This document shows, piece after piece, positions 22,180 to 61,377 of a DNA stretch of 64,000 nt. Location of the stretch: positions 202,001 through 266,000 of the forward strand of contig NC_133184.1 of NCBI RefSeq assembly GCF_049306965.1, written 5' to 3'. The first letter of the stretch is position 1, and each line of letters opens with the position of its first letter. The position numbers and the translations under genes were made by a program. This DNA comes from Danio rerio. Taxonomy: Eukaryota > Chordata > Actinopteri > Cypriniformes > Danionidae. Below the pieces are notes generated by a model that worked only from the letters and a program-made list of their open reading frames with translations, ran no database searches and had not been told where the DNA came from.

Positions 22180-23446
22180 AAGACACTAACAGAGTTGACG
22201 GAAACAGAGTTGAAAATAAAAGAGTTGACGAAAACAGAGTTGACAATAACAGAGTTGACGATGACAAAGTTGATTTTAACGGAGTTGACAATAACAAAGT
22301 TGACAATAAATGAGTTGACAATAAAAGAGTTAAAGATAATGAAGTTGACGATAATGGAGTTGACGATAACAGAGTTGACGATAACGGAGTTGACGATAAC
22401 AGGGTTAACAATAACTTTCAATAATAAATAATAAAAAAGTTGACGATAACGGAGTTGACGATAACAGTTAATGATAACGAGGTTGACGATAACAAAATTG
22501 ACGATAAAAGAATTGACGATAACAGAATTGACGATAACAGAGTTGACGATATCAGAGTTGACGATAACAGAGTTGACGATGACAGTTGACGATAACAGAG
22601 TTGATGATAACAGAGTTGACGATAACAGAGTTGATGATAACAGAGTTGACGATAACAGAGTTGACGATAACAAAGTTGACAATAACAGTTGACGATAACA
22701 GAGTTGACGATAACAGAATTGACGATAACAGTTGATGATAACAGAGTTGACAATAACAGTTGACGATAACAGAGTTGACGATATCAGAGTTGACGATAAC
22801 AGAATTGACGATAAAAGAATTGACGATAACAGAGTTTATGATATCAGAGTTGACGATAACAAAGTTGCCGATAACAAAGTTTACGATAACAGTTGACGAT
22901 AACAGAGTTGATGATAACAGAGTTGACGATATCAGAGTTGACGATAACAGAATTAACGATAAAAGAATTGACGATAACAGAGTTTATGATATCAGAGTTG
23001 ACGATAACAAAGTTGCCGATAACAAAGTTTACGATAACAGTTGACGATAACAGAGTTGATGATAACAGAGTTGACGATAACAGAGTTGACGATAACAAAG
23101 TTGACGATAACAGTTGACGATAACAGAGTTGACGATAACAGAGTTGACGATAACCGTTGACGATAACAGAGTTGACGATAACAAAGTTGACAATAACAGT
23201 TGACGATGACAGAGTTGACGATAACAGAATTGACGATAACAGTTGACGATAACAGAATTGACGATAACAGTTGACGATAACAGAATTGACGATAACAGTT
23301 GACGATAATAGAGTTGACAATAACAGTTGACGATATCAGAGTTGACGATAACAGAATTGACGATAACAGTTGACGATAACAGAGTTGACAATAACAGTTG
23401 ACGATGACAGAGTTGACGATAACAGAATTGACGATAACAGTTATTT
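22180..23446. repeat. Minisatellite, 15-bp and 13-bp units (GACGATAACAGAGTT)
   Basis: About 85 head-to-tail copies of gacgataacagagtt (15 bp) interspersed with a 13-bp form lacking AG. Because 15 is a multiple of three, long reading frames appear on both strands, such as (ELTIT)n and (LLSST)n; they are artefacts. A 148-bp segment, 22773-22920, is repeated next door at 22921-23068 with one mismatch by my reading. There is no spacer/repeat structure, so it is not a CRISPR array. Confidence 0.97.
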
Positions 23447-23575
23447 TTCATCATTTTGTGCTTTGGCTCCAGATGCTAACCTCAAAGCACCCCATGATGT
23501 ATATATAAGTATATAAGTGTGTGTGTGTGTGTGTGTGTGCTGTGGTGTGCATGTGTGTGTGCTCACATTAAATGA

Positions 23576-50742
<27,167 letters not shown>

Positions 50743-51080
50743 GATGATGCAGAACACAATATATATATCTATAGCTTTATCTGAGAGCAGAAGCGCTGTT
50801 TATAGCGGGGCAGAGGACGGCAGCGCTCAGGTCTGGAGTCGAGCGAGCAAATGGCGTCTGCTCGGAGAAACGGCCGAAGATGCTGGAGAGAAAACCCCGT
50901 CGAGTAGACGATGCTGTTATTAATGCAGCGTTTTTTGTGTTGCCCTGTGCTAAATGTGTGTTGTGAAGGAGGAGGATGCTGATGCTGCTGCTGATGCTGC
51001 TGCTGCTGTTGTCAGGAGGGATGCGGAGCAGGGCGTGGCCGCTGGACACTGCTGGGCGGGGCTTCAGCGGAGCAAACGGA
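50743..51080 (-). promoter_or_regulatory. kif5a: kif5a 5'UTR and promoter region
   Basis: Upstream of the kif5a ATG (50742) the sequence becomes GC-richer. It includes a CTG/CAG-like run at 50977-51010 and GC-boxes agggcgtggccgc and ctgggcggggcttc at 51030-51065. An upstream in-frame ATG lies five codons before the chosen start; family alignment favours 50742. The transcription start is not resolved. Confidence 0.5.
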
Positions 51081-52320
51081 TGTTTTCGCCTTTCTCGCTG
51101 TCTGATTTCACCTAAACACTTTCACATGAGTTTCCACACCGTTGTTAAGCAGATATGAGTCGTACATCTATATAATATCACCTCTGTTGAGGCAAACTTG
51201 CTGTCACGTGGTGTGTATTACTTTTCTCAGCGCTGCTCGGGAAGCACTCATCGCTGCCGCCTGCTGGATACAGCGCTGTTCTCCATTCTGTGCACAATTA
51301 CAGAGCAGTTCCTGTTTACATGCCAATATGCACAACTGGAAACAAATAAACATCATTTAAACAATTGTGCAGCTTACAGTTCATCGAGTTTGTTCATGAG
51401 CTGTGTGCGATAATTATGTCTGTGTGTGTGTTCAGGTTTATACACACTGAACTAAACCTGAATGAATTTAAGGTCATAACCAGGGCCAGACGCGATCTGC
51501 GGATGTTTTTTGCTATTTCGGCAGAGAATTTTGGTAAAAATATGATGATTTCTCCGAAATTATTTTGGGAGTAAACCTTAATATGTGAAACAAAAAAAAT
51601 ATTAAAATTATTTTTAAATAATATCTTTTTAACCTGTATTTAATGTTTAAAATGCAAATTCAATTAGATTCACTTTATTTGGTAAGCAAAGCAAGTCTCT
51701 CATATAATATCTCTATTAAAATACAGAACATATTACTGTAGACTGCATTGTACATAAACCATATGGATATTTTCATATTAGTCAATAATATTTCTGTAAT
51801 TAATTAAAAATCTGAATAAATATAGATTTACACACATTTACTCAAGTTAATAAACAGAATTAATGATGGGCTAAACATCTGCGCACACAGATTGCATATG
51901 GACCTAGTGATAAATCATAGAGAATTATGTATATTGTACATGTTAAAGTGCAGATTGTTTCCTGCGAATGTTGGGTAGTGTAGGGTTAAAGAGAACAGGA
52001 TATACATTAGAAACACGTGCATATCTGAATAATAAATGCAGGGTTGTTGTAACCGTTGAGTCAAATATTTAATTTAATGAATATTTAATTTTATTAATTC
52101 AATTTAGGTACCTTTTTAACCCAACTGTTGGGTTAATACAGCTCAGTATTTGTTTTAGAGTATTTGGGGAAACCAAGAAAACCCAATGTGTGTGTGTGTG
52201 TGTGTGTTTAGCCTACATTCTGAGCTCTACATTGTACCTACGCTCGTCATTTTTGTTGGGGCCCACAGTAATACTCCAAAAGTTTATAAATCAACCTGCA
52301 ATTAGAAGAATGCAGCGTTA
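51080..52320. other. Intergenic spacer with a miniature element
   Basis: 51480-51912 is a diverged relative of the pair at 25798-26665 (gggccagacgcgatctgc at the left). A short GT run lies at 52188-52207. No gene is seen. Confidence 0.6.
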
Positions 52321-52329
52321 GTATTAGTT

Positions 52330-52885
52330 TTACTGTCAAAGATCTGGGTGTTCGATTTCACAGAAACTTAATTTTTGAAAATTAAATCATAAAAAATATC
52401 TTAGAAATATCAGTAAGCTACCAAACATGCTATGGCAGATGCAGAAAAGCTAGTTCAAGCTTTTATGACTTCTAGGCTGGATTACTGTAATGCTCTGTTC
52501 ACTGGTTGCCCAGCATCCAGCACCGGATCTAAAAAATATGATCTTATCACCCCAATTTTATCCTCCTGACACTGGCTGCTGTTCAGTCCCGTATTGATGA
52601 TCAAATATTGCTTCTTCCCTATAAAGCTTTGAATAATCAAGCTCCTGTTTATCTAACCTTCTGTCTCGCTACGATCTAACTCGCTCTTTAAGATCTAAAA
52701 CCTCAGGTCTTCTGGTAGTATCTAGAATAGCAGAGTCCAATAAAAGAGGTCAAGCCTTCTGATATATGGCTCCTAAACTCCGGAATAGCCTTCCTGATGA
52801 TGTCAGCAGCTCAGACACACTCTCTCAGTTTAAAACTAGATTAAAGACCTGTCTGTTTAGTAAAGCATACACTCCGTGCATCCTA
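52330..52885 (+). mobile_element. L2-like LINE, 3' part of the RT ORF, decayed
   Basis: Frames give TVKDLGVRFHRNL, then KLVQAFMTSRLDYCNALFTG, then LHWL-, FKTRLKTCLFSKAY-like pieces, the conserved C-terminal order of L2/CR1 reverse transcriptases. Several frame changes and stops show it is inactive. The non-coding tail may reach 53050. Between here and 53900 nothing else is recognised. Confidence 0.78.
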
Positions 52886-53919
52886 TAACTTTTAAGTTTT
52901 TCATTAAATACAGCCTGTTCATCTCACATAAATATCTCATGCTTACAAATACTGCAAACTGCAGCTCCGCTATTTCTCTTTCCTTCTACATCCAGAGATT
53001 GTGTGGATCCAGGATCAGTGAGGAGATGATGCCAGCTTCAAAACCGTGAAGTGCCCATCAAATGAAACAGGCTTCCTTACGTCATTATTGCTTCAGAAAT
53101 TCAGTGTTTCTCCACTGGGCGATGATCAGTGCAATCAAATAAAATCTGCTGGTTCACTCAGATCGCCCACCAGTGGTGAATCACTGAATAGATTTACCTG
53201 ATCTCAGATCAGTTTTATGAGTTAGTAGACATTTTAGTGAGACATTTGTAAAATGAAAAGAAATAACAGCAGTAAATGGTCTTTTTGTTGTCCTCTTCAG
53301 CAGAAAACTGATAAGAAAGAACACATTTTGCAGACATATTTAGAAATACATTAGATGTATTTATAGGTTATACTTTTAATTTTAATGTTTGCACTGCTTC
53401 TCATGTCTTTTGCATGTTTTGCCTGAATTTTTGTATTGTTTGCATTTACAGTTTTGATCAGCATCAGAATTCGTTCATAGCATATGGAGTCTTGAACCCT
53501 TTGAAAAGCTTTCTTTCGGCCATCACTACTTTACTGGAGAACATAAGGGAAAAGACACGCGTGTGAAAATAAGTATTATTAGCATTGCCAAGCATTCATT
53601 AAAAGGCTAAATACATTGTTCCTTTAAATGCTTCTAAATATTGCATTTAAAATCAAACTAGACAGCAAATGAGGCTCGATTTCACCAGCAAACACTTAAT
53701 GGGCAATTTAATGGGTCAACCTATTAAACAAACGCAGGAGATTTTAACAGTCTTGCTTGCTCTGTTTTTAACGGCATTCATTTCAGCGAAAGGAGCAAAT
53801 AAACTACAAAGTGGCAACAGTACAGCTTCTGTAATGTTTGATATAGAAAATATTTACATAGAACACCATGTACCTATACATCCGTGCTGGACAACAGCGT
53901 CTTCTGTTCATATACAGTT

Positions 53920-56900
53920 CTAGAACAGCAGCTTGTTTTTTAGAGTCATGACCTTAGGGCTAGACTTCAGATCGTCTAGCTCCAGGAAGATCTTTTGGAA
54001 AGCCTCGAAAGTGCTTTTGAGTCCTTTGGGGTAGCTGAGGTTGAGTGCGTATATGAGCCCCATCAGCAGCGCACAGGCTCTGGGCACGTCCAGATCCCTC
54101 TGCACTTCTCTTCCCTCGATCACTATGCTGGCCCGGGCTGGATCAGACACCAGAGGTCCTCTGGTGATCAGAATCTTCATCGCTTCATTGGGGATATCTC
54201 CACCCTCCTGAGTGGATCACAAAGTCAGATTAAAGTTATATTAAGATCCAGCAAATACATGTTAGAAGAGTCGAGTGTGTGATTACCATGTGCTCTTTAA
54301 AGAGGTCGTCCTCGTTTTCTCTGAGACACACCACTAATGAGCGGAGAGCAGCTTCTCGTCTTCTTTCCACTGAGAAATCCTGTAAAGAAAGCAGTGCTCG
54401 TGATGAGGTCCTGTTAAGCAAATTAAAAACCAAAATGATGACAGCAACACGCTTTAATCTTCTTTATTTTTAATAATTAAATTAAATAATTGGATTTCAA
54501 AATGTAAATGAAATAAAAATAAACTGTACAAAACAAAAATGGGATGTTAATATTTAATCATTTTAATACATTTTCCCAGCACCAGTTCAGTATTTAGGAT
54601 TTCCTCAGTATTTCAACATCAGGAACTTTTCCAAAACACAACCACAATCCTCAACTAAGATCAAATCAACAAATGCAGATGAAGTCCATCTTTTAGTTTA
54701 TTAAGAATAGGTATTTACATTAGATTTTGTTTGACAGAGGAAATGAACACAAACATCTGTGCTAAATTCAAATTTAGAACAGAGAACTACAACTCTGTTA
54801 GCATCCGAAAGCATGAGACAATACGACATTTAATAACATCTTTTTACTCCAAACTCAACTCACAACTTCAGTTAAGATTTTTAAAGTCAGCATGAAAATT
54901 GTCAAGTCATTTTCATCTGCTTATCTTGGGCCAAGTCACAGGGGCAGCAGTCTTAAGAGAGAACTCCAGACTACCTTTCCCCAGACACTTCCTACAGCTC
55001 CTCAGGGGGGAGGGTCCCAAAGCATTCCCAGGCCAACCGAGAGACATAATCCCCTCCAGCGTGTCCTGGGTCTTCCGAGGCCTCCTTCGGGTGGGACATG
55101 CCTGGAACACCTCCCTAGGTAGGCGTTCAGGAGGCTTCTGAAACAGATGCCCGAGCCACCTCAGCTGACTTCTCTGGATGTGGAGGAGGAGCGGCTCTAC
55201 TCCGAGCTCCTCCCGGGTGACAGAGCTCCACACCCTGTCCATAAGATTGCGCCCTGCCACTCTGCGAAGGACGTTTCGGTCGTGACCCAAAGCTCATGAC
55301 CACAGGTTAGAGTAGAAATGTACATTGACCGGTAAATCGAAAGCTTTGCCTTTTGGCTCAGCTCCTTCTTCACCACAACAGACTGATGCATTGACCTCAT
55401 TACTGCTTCACCAATCCGCTTGTCAACCTCACGCTCCATCCTTCCCTCACTCGTGAACAAAACCTCAAGATACTTGAACTCAAACCACCTTTTCCAGTGA
55501 AGGGCCTCGGACTTGGAGGTGCTGATTCTCATCCCAGCCATGTCACACTCGGCAGCAAACTGCCCCAGTGCATGCTGAAGGTCCATGTTGGATGAAACCA
55601 ACAGAACAACATAGTCTGCGAATAACAGTGATGAAATCCTGTGGTCCCCGAACCGGACCCCTTCAGCCCAAGGCTGTACTTTGAAATTCTCTTCATAAAA
55701 GGCAGCCCTGCCGGAGTCCAACATGCACTGGGAACAAGTCTGACTTATTGCCGGCAATGCCAACCAGACTCCTACTCTCTTCATACAGGGACAAGACAGC
55801 CCTTAACAGAGCGCCTCTGACCCCATGCTCCCAGAGCACCCTCCACAGAATGCCACGAGGGACTCGGGCGAATGCCTTCTCCAAGCTCACAAACCACATG
55901 TGGACTGGTTGGGCGTACTCCCATGAGCCCTCGTGCACCCTAGACCTGCATGAAATCATATCGCTAAATATTCCTTCTGTTGCATGCCACTGCTTTTATT
56001 AGGCGTAGACTCATATGATAGTCAGGTACACTCCTGTCCTGTTGTCAATCTGGCAACCTGCGCTTGCATGTGCTTTTAACCACAAAGGCAATGCCTAGTT
56101 CAAACAGTGTGTGTCAAACTGACATACTGCACCTTTAGTTTTGATTTACTTCCCAGACGTTGATACTACACTATACACACATGCATACGCACCTCGAGCA
56201 GCATGTTCCTAATTCGCTGGATGTTCATTTTCACAGAGCCCACTTTGGAAAGCACCATGGACATGATCTTCGGGGAGTACAGGTCCAGATAAGTCATGAA
56301 CGTGACCTCCAGGTTAATAGTGGTGATCCTTCTGAACTCTTCATTAATCTGTGTGCAAAAGAATACAACGGTGTGAATGCACAGGGAGATTCAATGTTCA
56401 GTCAGCAGCTCAAGCGCTTGCGGTGAACTGTCATGACGTTATAAATCATCACGTTTAAGATCAGGTTTCATTAAAAATCAGTGATCTCCACTGCCTGATT
56501 GAGATATGATATAATGTGGGTCTCAGACCAGGCCTGAACTACTGCCTTACATTACATTGTACAGCATCATGTCTTTACAACATGGACCCGTATGTTACCA
56601 CAGAGTTTCAGTGCTCACCTACTGCTATTGTGTTTAATGTTCTTTAATCTAATTTTACACTTGAACAACTAAACGAACACTTAAGTCTATTTTACTCATT
56701 ATGTTTTAATTAACTTACATTATCAGCGCTGTGAAAGCAACCGTATGAAATTGAAGATGTTTACCAGAAGCTTATCAGTGGCTGGAAACACTAGCTGTGC
56801 ATATATCCCATATACCAGGGGTCACCAATCTCGTTCCTGGATGTCCGGTGCCTTGCAGGGTTTAGCTCCAACTTGCCTTGACACACCTGCCTGGGTGTTA

Positions 56901-58415
56901 CTAGTATACCTAGTAAGAGCTTGATCAGCTGTTCAGGTGTGTTTGATTAGGGTTGGAGCTAAACTCTGCAGGACACAGACCCTCCAGGAACAAGTCTGGT
57001 GACCCCTGCCATATACCAATACAGTAAATGTAGTCATCTCTAATATGAATGAAGGAGTTATCTGAAGAATATTCACCTGATCTGCATTGAACAGCGCAGG
57101 CCATCGCTCTGTCAGCTCACTGACTGGAAGAGCTTGACTGACCACTTCTTGTCTGCGAATGGAAAAGGTCTTCTCCATCTTTTCTCTGATGATCATGTAG
57201 TTGCTGCCGTGCTTCAGCTCATGAAGAATCTCCAGTCGCTCCAGCTCCAGACTTTCCTCGGTCTCTCCGGGCTGGTGCGGCGGTAAGAAGTTCACCTCCA
57301 TCTTCCTGGGCTTCTTGATGTTTTTAGCGGGCGCTTTCTCAAACGCTCGCTTCCTCCGGACAGAGTTAATGTCCAGCTCCGGGCATCCCAGACCTCGCAG
57401 TTTCGACCTGTAGTTTCCCATTTTGTACTTCAGCCGCTGTCTCCATCCGTAGGACCCGTTATAGGAGCCTGGTTCTTTAAGACAGGGATATTTCTGGAGC
57501 AGCGCCTCCACGACTTCATTCAGCTGAGCGCTGGTGGGATAGGCCACGTACTGGAAGATGTTCTCAGCTAGTTTCTCCAGGATGTCTGGAAGGATGGAGG
57601 TGAAGTTGAGCTGAATGCCGTCCTTCTTGAACGCTTCACTTCCAGAAGCAAGCACGAGTTCTGTGTCGAAGGCAAAGCGCGGTACTGGGAACTCAGTCGG
57701 CCAGCGCTGTGACCGCTGCGAAGGCTTGTGTTCTGGAGACGAAGCGCTCAGAGAGTCCTGCAGTCCAGAGCAGGAGCCCATATCACTGCCACTGAAGGAG
57801 CTCAGAGAAGGAAAGGCTGAGCTTCCTAAGCTCTGCATGGAGGAATGTGATGCGCTTTTAAAGGAATGGTCCACTTCCCCAAAGTTGAGAGTGATGGCTG
57901 GAGGATCCACCAGGTGAATCACCTTAATGGTGTCCTTGTCCTTAATGTCACTGGTTGAGGTCAGGGAGAAATACTCCTCTCCGAAATCCATGTCTTTATA
58001 ATGAAGAGTGAAGTTCCCGTCGAGGCCGAATGTCTTCATTATGACGTCCTCCAGCTCGCTCACGGTCGCAGGAATCCCGTGAGGAAGGCACAGTTTTCGG
58101 ATGTCGTGATCATGAAGGATGATGCGCAGTTTAGCAGGAGCACACATTGGAGCTCCTGGAAGAGAAACAGCAGCTCTGTTACAGCCATAACACAGCCCGT
58201 CACATACAATAGACTAATGTAAATAAATACATGTAATGAGATTTTCTCCAACTGTAGAATCGAACATGCAGAATAATCTAGCAGCATTTCTAAGATTAAT
58301 AATATGATGAACAAGGATTACTTGACCAACCTGTCTGCTGCTCAGCATCTTCATTCTTCACAAAGAAAACCTCCTCAATGATCACGTCTTTACTCTCCTC
58401 TTTAACAAACGCCAT
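53920..58415 (-). CDS. FiNZ-type N-terminus joined to PB1/SAMD3-like protein, 5 coding exons, 566 aa
   Basis: Coding exons: 58331-58415, 57077-58155, 56193-56348, 54287-54379, 53920-54207, all with GT/AG borders and matching phases. Residues 1-28, MAFVKEESKDVIIEEVFF and VKNEDAEQQT, match the N-terminal module of cyprinid FiNZ zinc-finger proteins (MAF-KEES-D--IEE-F-VK-ED-E-QT). No C2H2 finger follows. Residues about 37-110 look like a PB1 domain (KLRIILHDHDIRKLCLP ... DTIKVIHL). A Ser-rich linker, a helical region, a basic NLS-like stretch (RRKRAFEKAPAKNIKKPRK) and a conserved C-terminal region (LMGLIYALNLSYPKGLKSTF) follow. The body resembles fish proteins annotated SAMD3-like, from memory; function unknown. 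An alternative start at Met32 (58147, MCAPAKLR) would give the body alone. The spliced frame G-GA-GCT-CCA-ATG supports the longer form. Confidence 0.85.
54913..55960 (-). mobile_element. LINE fragment (I/Nimb-like), same strand as host gene
   Basis: Minus-strand frames give GLRQGCLL, then FADYVVLLVSSNMDLQHAL (FADD-like RT box changed to FADY), SKSEALHWKRW, KAKLSIYRSMYISTLTCGHE, NLMDRVWSSV, QLRWLGHLFQKPPERLP. This is the 3' two-fifths of a fish I-clade-type ORF2 with several frame breaks, so inactive. It lies in the intron between exons 3 and 4 of the FiNZ/PB1 gene. Confidence 0.85.
56816..57008. mobile_element. hAT-type MITE with perfect 8-bp TSD
   Basis: 193 bp with ends caggggtcaccaa and gtgacccctg and longer imperfect inversion (cgttcctgga, tccaggaaca). 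CCATATAC flanks both sides, at 56808-56815 and 57009-57016. Located 69 nt downstream of the donor of the large FiNZ/PB1 exon. Confidence 0.92.
58331..58415 (-). CDS. FiNZ-type N-terminal coding exon
   Basis: 85 nt coding 28 residues plus one base, with donor ACAG/GTTGGT. An acceptor-like cttaaaag before 58451 suggests a short 5'UTR part. The same-phase exit after the QT residue is what FiNZ zinc-finger genes use, so the exon could be exchanged by shuffling. Confidence 0.82.
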
Positions 58416-58451
58416 CTCGCCACGTCTCTCTTGCTTCCCCAGGAGCTTTTA

Positions 58452-60937
58452 AGATGAGGATAATCATTAAGAAATTATATTAATAACTACAAATGAGCAT
58501 CTTATGTTGCTTTCGACTGCACTCATGAACATCAACTTCATACATGAACATGCTTTACAACTCACAGCAAAAACCTAAAAAAAGTGCAGATATTAACATT
58601 TCAGCAGCAAATTTAAACGTTTATCAATTTAAAATATGAATAATTTATCAAAATGAATACAAAGTTAAATTAGATGTAGTTTAATGTATAACTGATAAGC
58701 ATCTATGACACTTCAAAAACACAAATATGTTTTAAAGGAATAAAAAAAAACTAATTGGCTGATATTAATGCTTAAATCTACTAACCTGCACACTGATGAA
58801 TTTAAAGCAAAACAAAAAAACTAAACCCTGAACTTATTATTTTTGCACTGAACCTCACATCCAAGATCTTCTGTTTTTATTGATGATCAAATATATAGAC
58901 AATAATCCTATATACAGTATATAGTTATCCATATGGGTCCCAAAACAAGACATTTCATCATAAAAGAAACCAATCAGACCATTAATTACTTAAATCACAA
59001 TTACTTTTAGACAATTAACCATCAGGCATATTTCATTATCATGACAGCCCTGCTGAACCTAATATTACATCACGAATATGGAAACATTTATATTTGTGTT
59101 TCAGTTGAAATTGAATATATTTGTTGTCTTGATGGTCAGATGAATGCCATTATAATACCTTTAATAAACAACAACTACATTTAGTATTGTTTGGTGTCTG
59201 TTAATTATTTAGTGAGTAAATGCACATTCATAATCAGATTATGTGTCATAACCAGACTATGTATGTGCTCATATAAATGCATTCAAATATTTTGCTTTAT
59301 TAGCATACGATAATAAACTACTCAACAATAAACTGATCATTTCTGACCCGATATTCCAATTTCATCAAGATGTAAACATCTTAACCCATGTGCTGTTGTA
59401 TATTAAAGTGTTAAATGTGAAAAGGAAAGTTGTTCAGTTTTAATTGCAGATTTAAGCATAACATATTTCCTAAAGGAAAACACACATAAATACACAGCGC
59501 TTCCTAGTGGAAAACACACACAGCAAGTTCATCTTTTTCTTGGCTCAAGAAATTATTATATGAGCTATTCCAGCAATATGGATGTGACATTTGCAGTAAA
59601 ATCTCAAAACATAAATTGACAGAGTAAACATTATATTGAAACATCTCTTTATATTTTTCAAAACAACTAACCGCAGAGTTATAAGAGCAGAAAAATACCA
59701 ACCTGTAAACATGTTTTATATTTTAAATGAGGGAAATAAACATGTTATGAATGTGACAAAAAAAGCCAGCAAGTTTACAGCAAACTTTGTAGATATTCTG
59801 TGAATTAAACTGCACAAACCAAAATAAACGATGCTAATCAACAGGAGTTAGATCATTATAGAACGAACGTGACAGATTTGATCTGATTTTACATTTTTGC
59901 ATTTACGAGTCATTATGGATGTGACATATCTCAATTATGGATGTGACGGATGTGAAATTGCACTTGTGTGACGTTTGTAACTCAAACATAATTGTTAGAA
60001 AACACAGAGACATGTTTGAGTATTTTTAAAGCTCTGTCAAACACTTGCCAACGCAAAAAAAAAAAACAACAACAAAAAAACGCAGAGACGGTTTCTCTGT
60101 TTTGGTGAAAACTTATTTTTTGTTCATGGCTGGGCTGACATTTGCACGGAATTGCTCATATAATATACATAAATAAAAGGGTATTACAGTCAACAAACTT
60201 CAAATATGAGAAGAAAAGGGAATCTGTGCAAGTTTAAGGCTGAAATTCTGAAGCATGTTTCAATATTCAATTTAAAAGAACAGCATGTGTAGTAAAAATA
60301 AAGCTGAGTGAACTGTGTGGGCATCAGCGGTGTATAACCTGAATTCACCACAGGGCTGTCAGTGCACTTGACTTTACTGACACCATTTATGAGCGAAAAC
60401 TGATTTGTTTCGGTCAACTGCTGATTATCAGTGTACTGTTGTGCATCCAAATGTGTACAATAAACACTATTATTGCTTACACAATGGCAAACACTAATGA
60501 GTTAAAGAAAATAGCTCACAAAAACAGTAAAAGTGGACTGTACGACAGAACAAAAGCAGACGTGATGATGATGATGATGAAGCAGACATTACTCATGCAG
60601 CTGTAGCCCTATAATTAATCGAGCGTGATGAGCTGAAACACCCGCAGCTGGCTGTTTACTGGTGTTTTTCTGTTCACCTCCAGACTAATGAATAAGTGTT
60701 TGAAGCGCGGTTAGTCTGGTGTTCTGGAGCTGATCTCGTGTCGTTATGATCAATAACAGCAGCACCTTTACTGTTCTTCACCAGCGGATGCGCTTTAATC
60801 AGAACACTGGCGCTCATTATCGCCTGATAAGATGTTAATGCGGTGTGTTCGATAATAATGAACCCTTTTATGAAGACATTAGCAAGTATACAATAGACTT
60901 GTCGAATTAAACACTTTAAACGCTTGAAAACACAAAC
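58452..60937 (-). other. First intron of the FiNZ/PB1 gene (putative), AT-rich
   Basis: No exon, RNA gene or clear transposon was recognised. A short (ATG)n run lies near 60564 and a poly-A/AAC run near 60057. Confidence 0.5.
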
Positions 60938-61005
60938 CTTTCTCCAGCCGAACCACAAACACGGGAGCGCGGCTCGCGCCTGTGACGTCATATCGCACGA
61001 CCAAA
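60938..61005 (-). promoter_or_regulatory. Putative promoter and non-coding first exon of the FiNZ/PB1 gene
   Basis: A small GC-rich block holds a consensus CRE, TGACGTCA, at 60983-60990. Downstream on the minus strand a donor GAGAAAG/GTTTGTG lies at 60938. This would join to the acceptor near 58451. Inferred from position and signals only. Confidence 0.5.
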
Positions 61006-61050
61006 ATAAAAGTCCTGTTCACGTGTTAAATTAAAGGCTTGTAGGAAGAC

Positions 61051-61190
61051 TATTCATTCATTCATTCATTTTCTTTTCGGCTTAGTCACTTTATTAATCT
61101 GGGGTCGCCACAGCGGAATGAACCGCCAACTTATCCAGCACATGTTTACGCAGCGGATGCCCTTCCAGCTGCAACCCAGCACTGGGAAAA
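61051..61190 (-). mobile_element. DANA-type SINE, 3' third
   Basis: Tail (ATTC)n, ttcggcttagtcactttatt, and ccagctgcaacccagcactgg; the head is missing. The long AT microsatellite follows about 100 bp on. Confidence 0.82.
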
Positions 61191-61284
61191 CTATTGTATA
61201 TTGTTTACAAAGAAGGAATTCGATTGGTAACATGTTTTCATTCATTAACAGTGCTCGTTTGTGAACGATTTTGTTGATACTGTG

Positions 61285-61286
<2 letters not shown>

Positions 61287-61375
<89 letters not shown>
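61287..61375. repeat. (AT)n microsatellite, about 44 units
   Basis: Self-complementary tract able to extrude as a cruciform; it gives a poly-Tyr/Ile false frame. Confidence 0.98.

Positions 61376-61377
<2 letters not shown>

Noticed and set aside
22180-23446. CRISPR-like array
   Set aside because: Units are contiguous with no unique spacers, in a vertebrate genome.
21993-23454. Long frames reading (LLSST)n, (VIVNS)n or (ELTIT)n
   Set aside because: A 15-bp tandem unit keeps all frames open on both strands. No start, splice or family support.
50743-50757. Upstream in-frame ATG for kif5a ([12 protein letters not shown])
   Set aside because: Family alignment places the start at MTDAAAECN, matching MAETNNECS of the human protein. 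The extension is kept only as a possibility.
56933-57076. C-terminal extension VNILQITPSFILEMTT on the large PB1-gene exon
   Set aside because: It is read-through past a good donor (CAG/GTGAAT) into intron and the hAT MITE. The downstream exon INEEFRRITT continues the frame properly.
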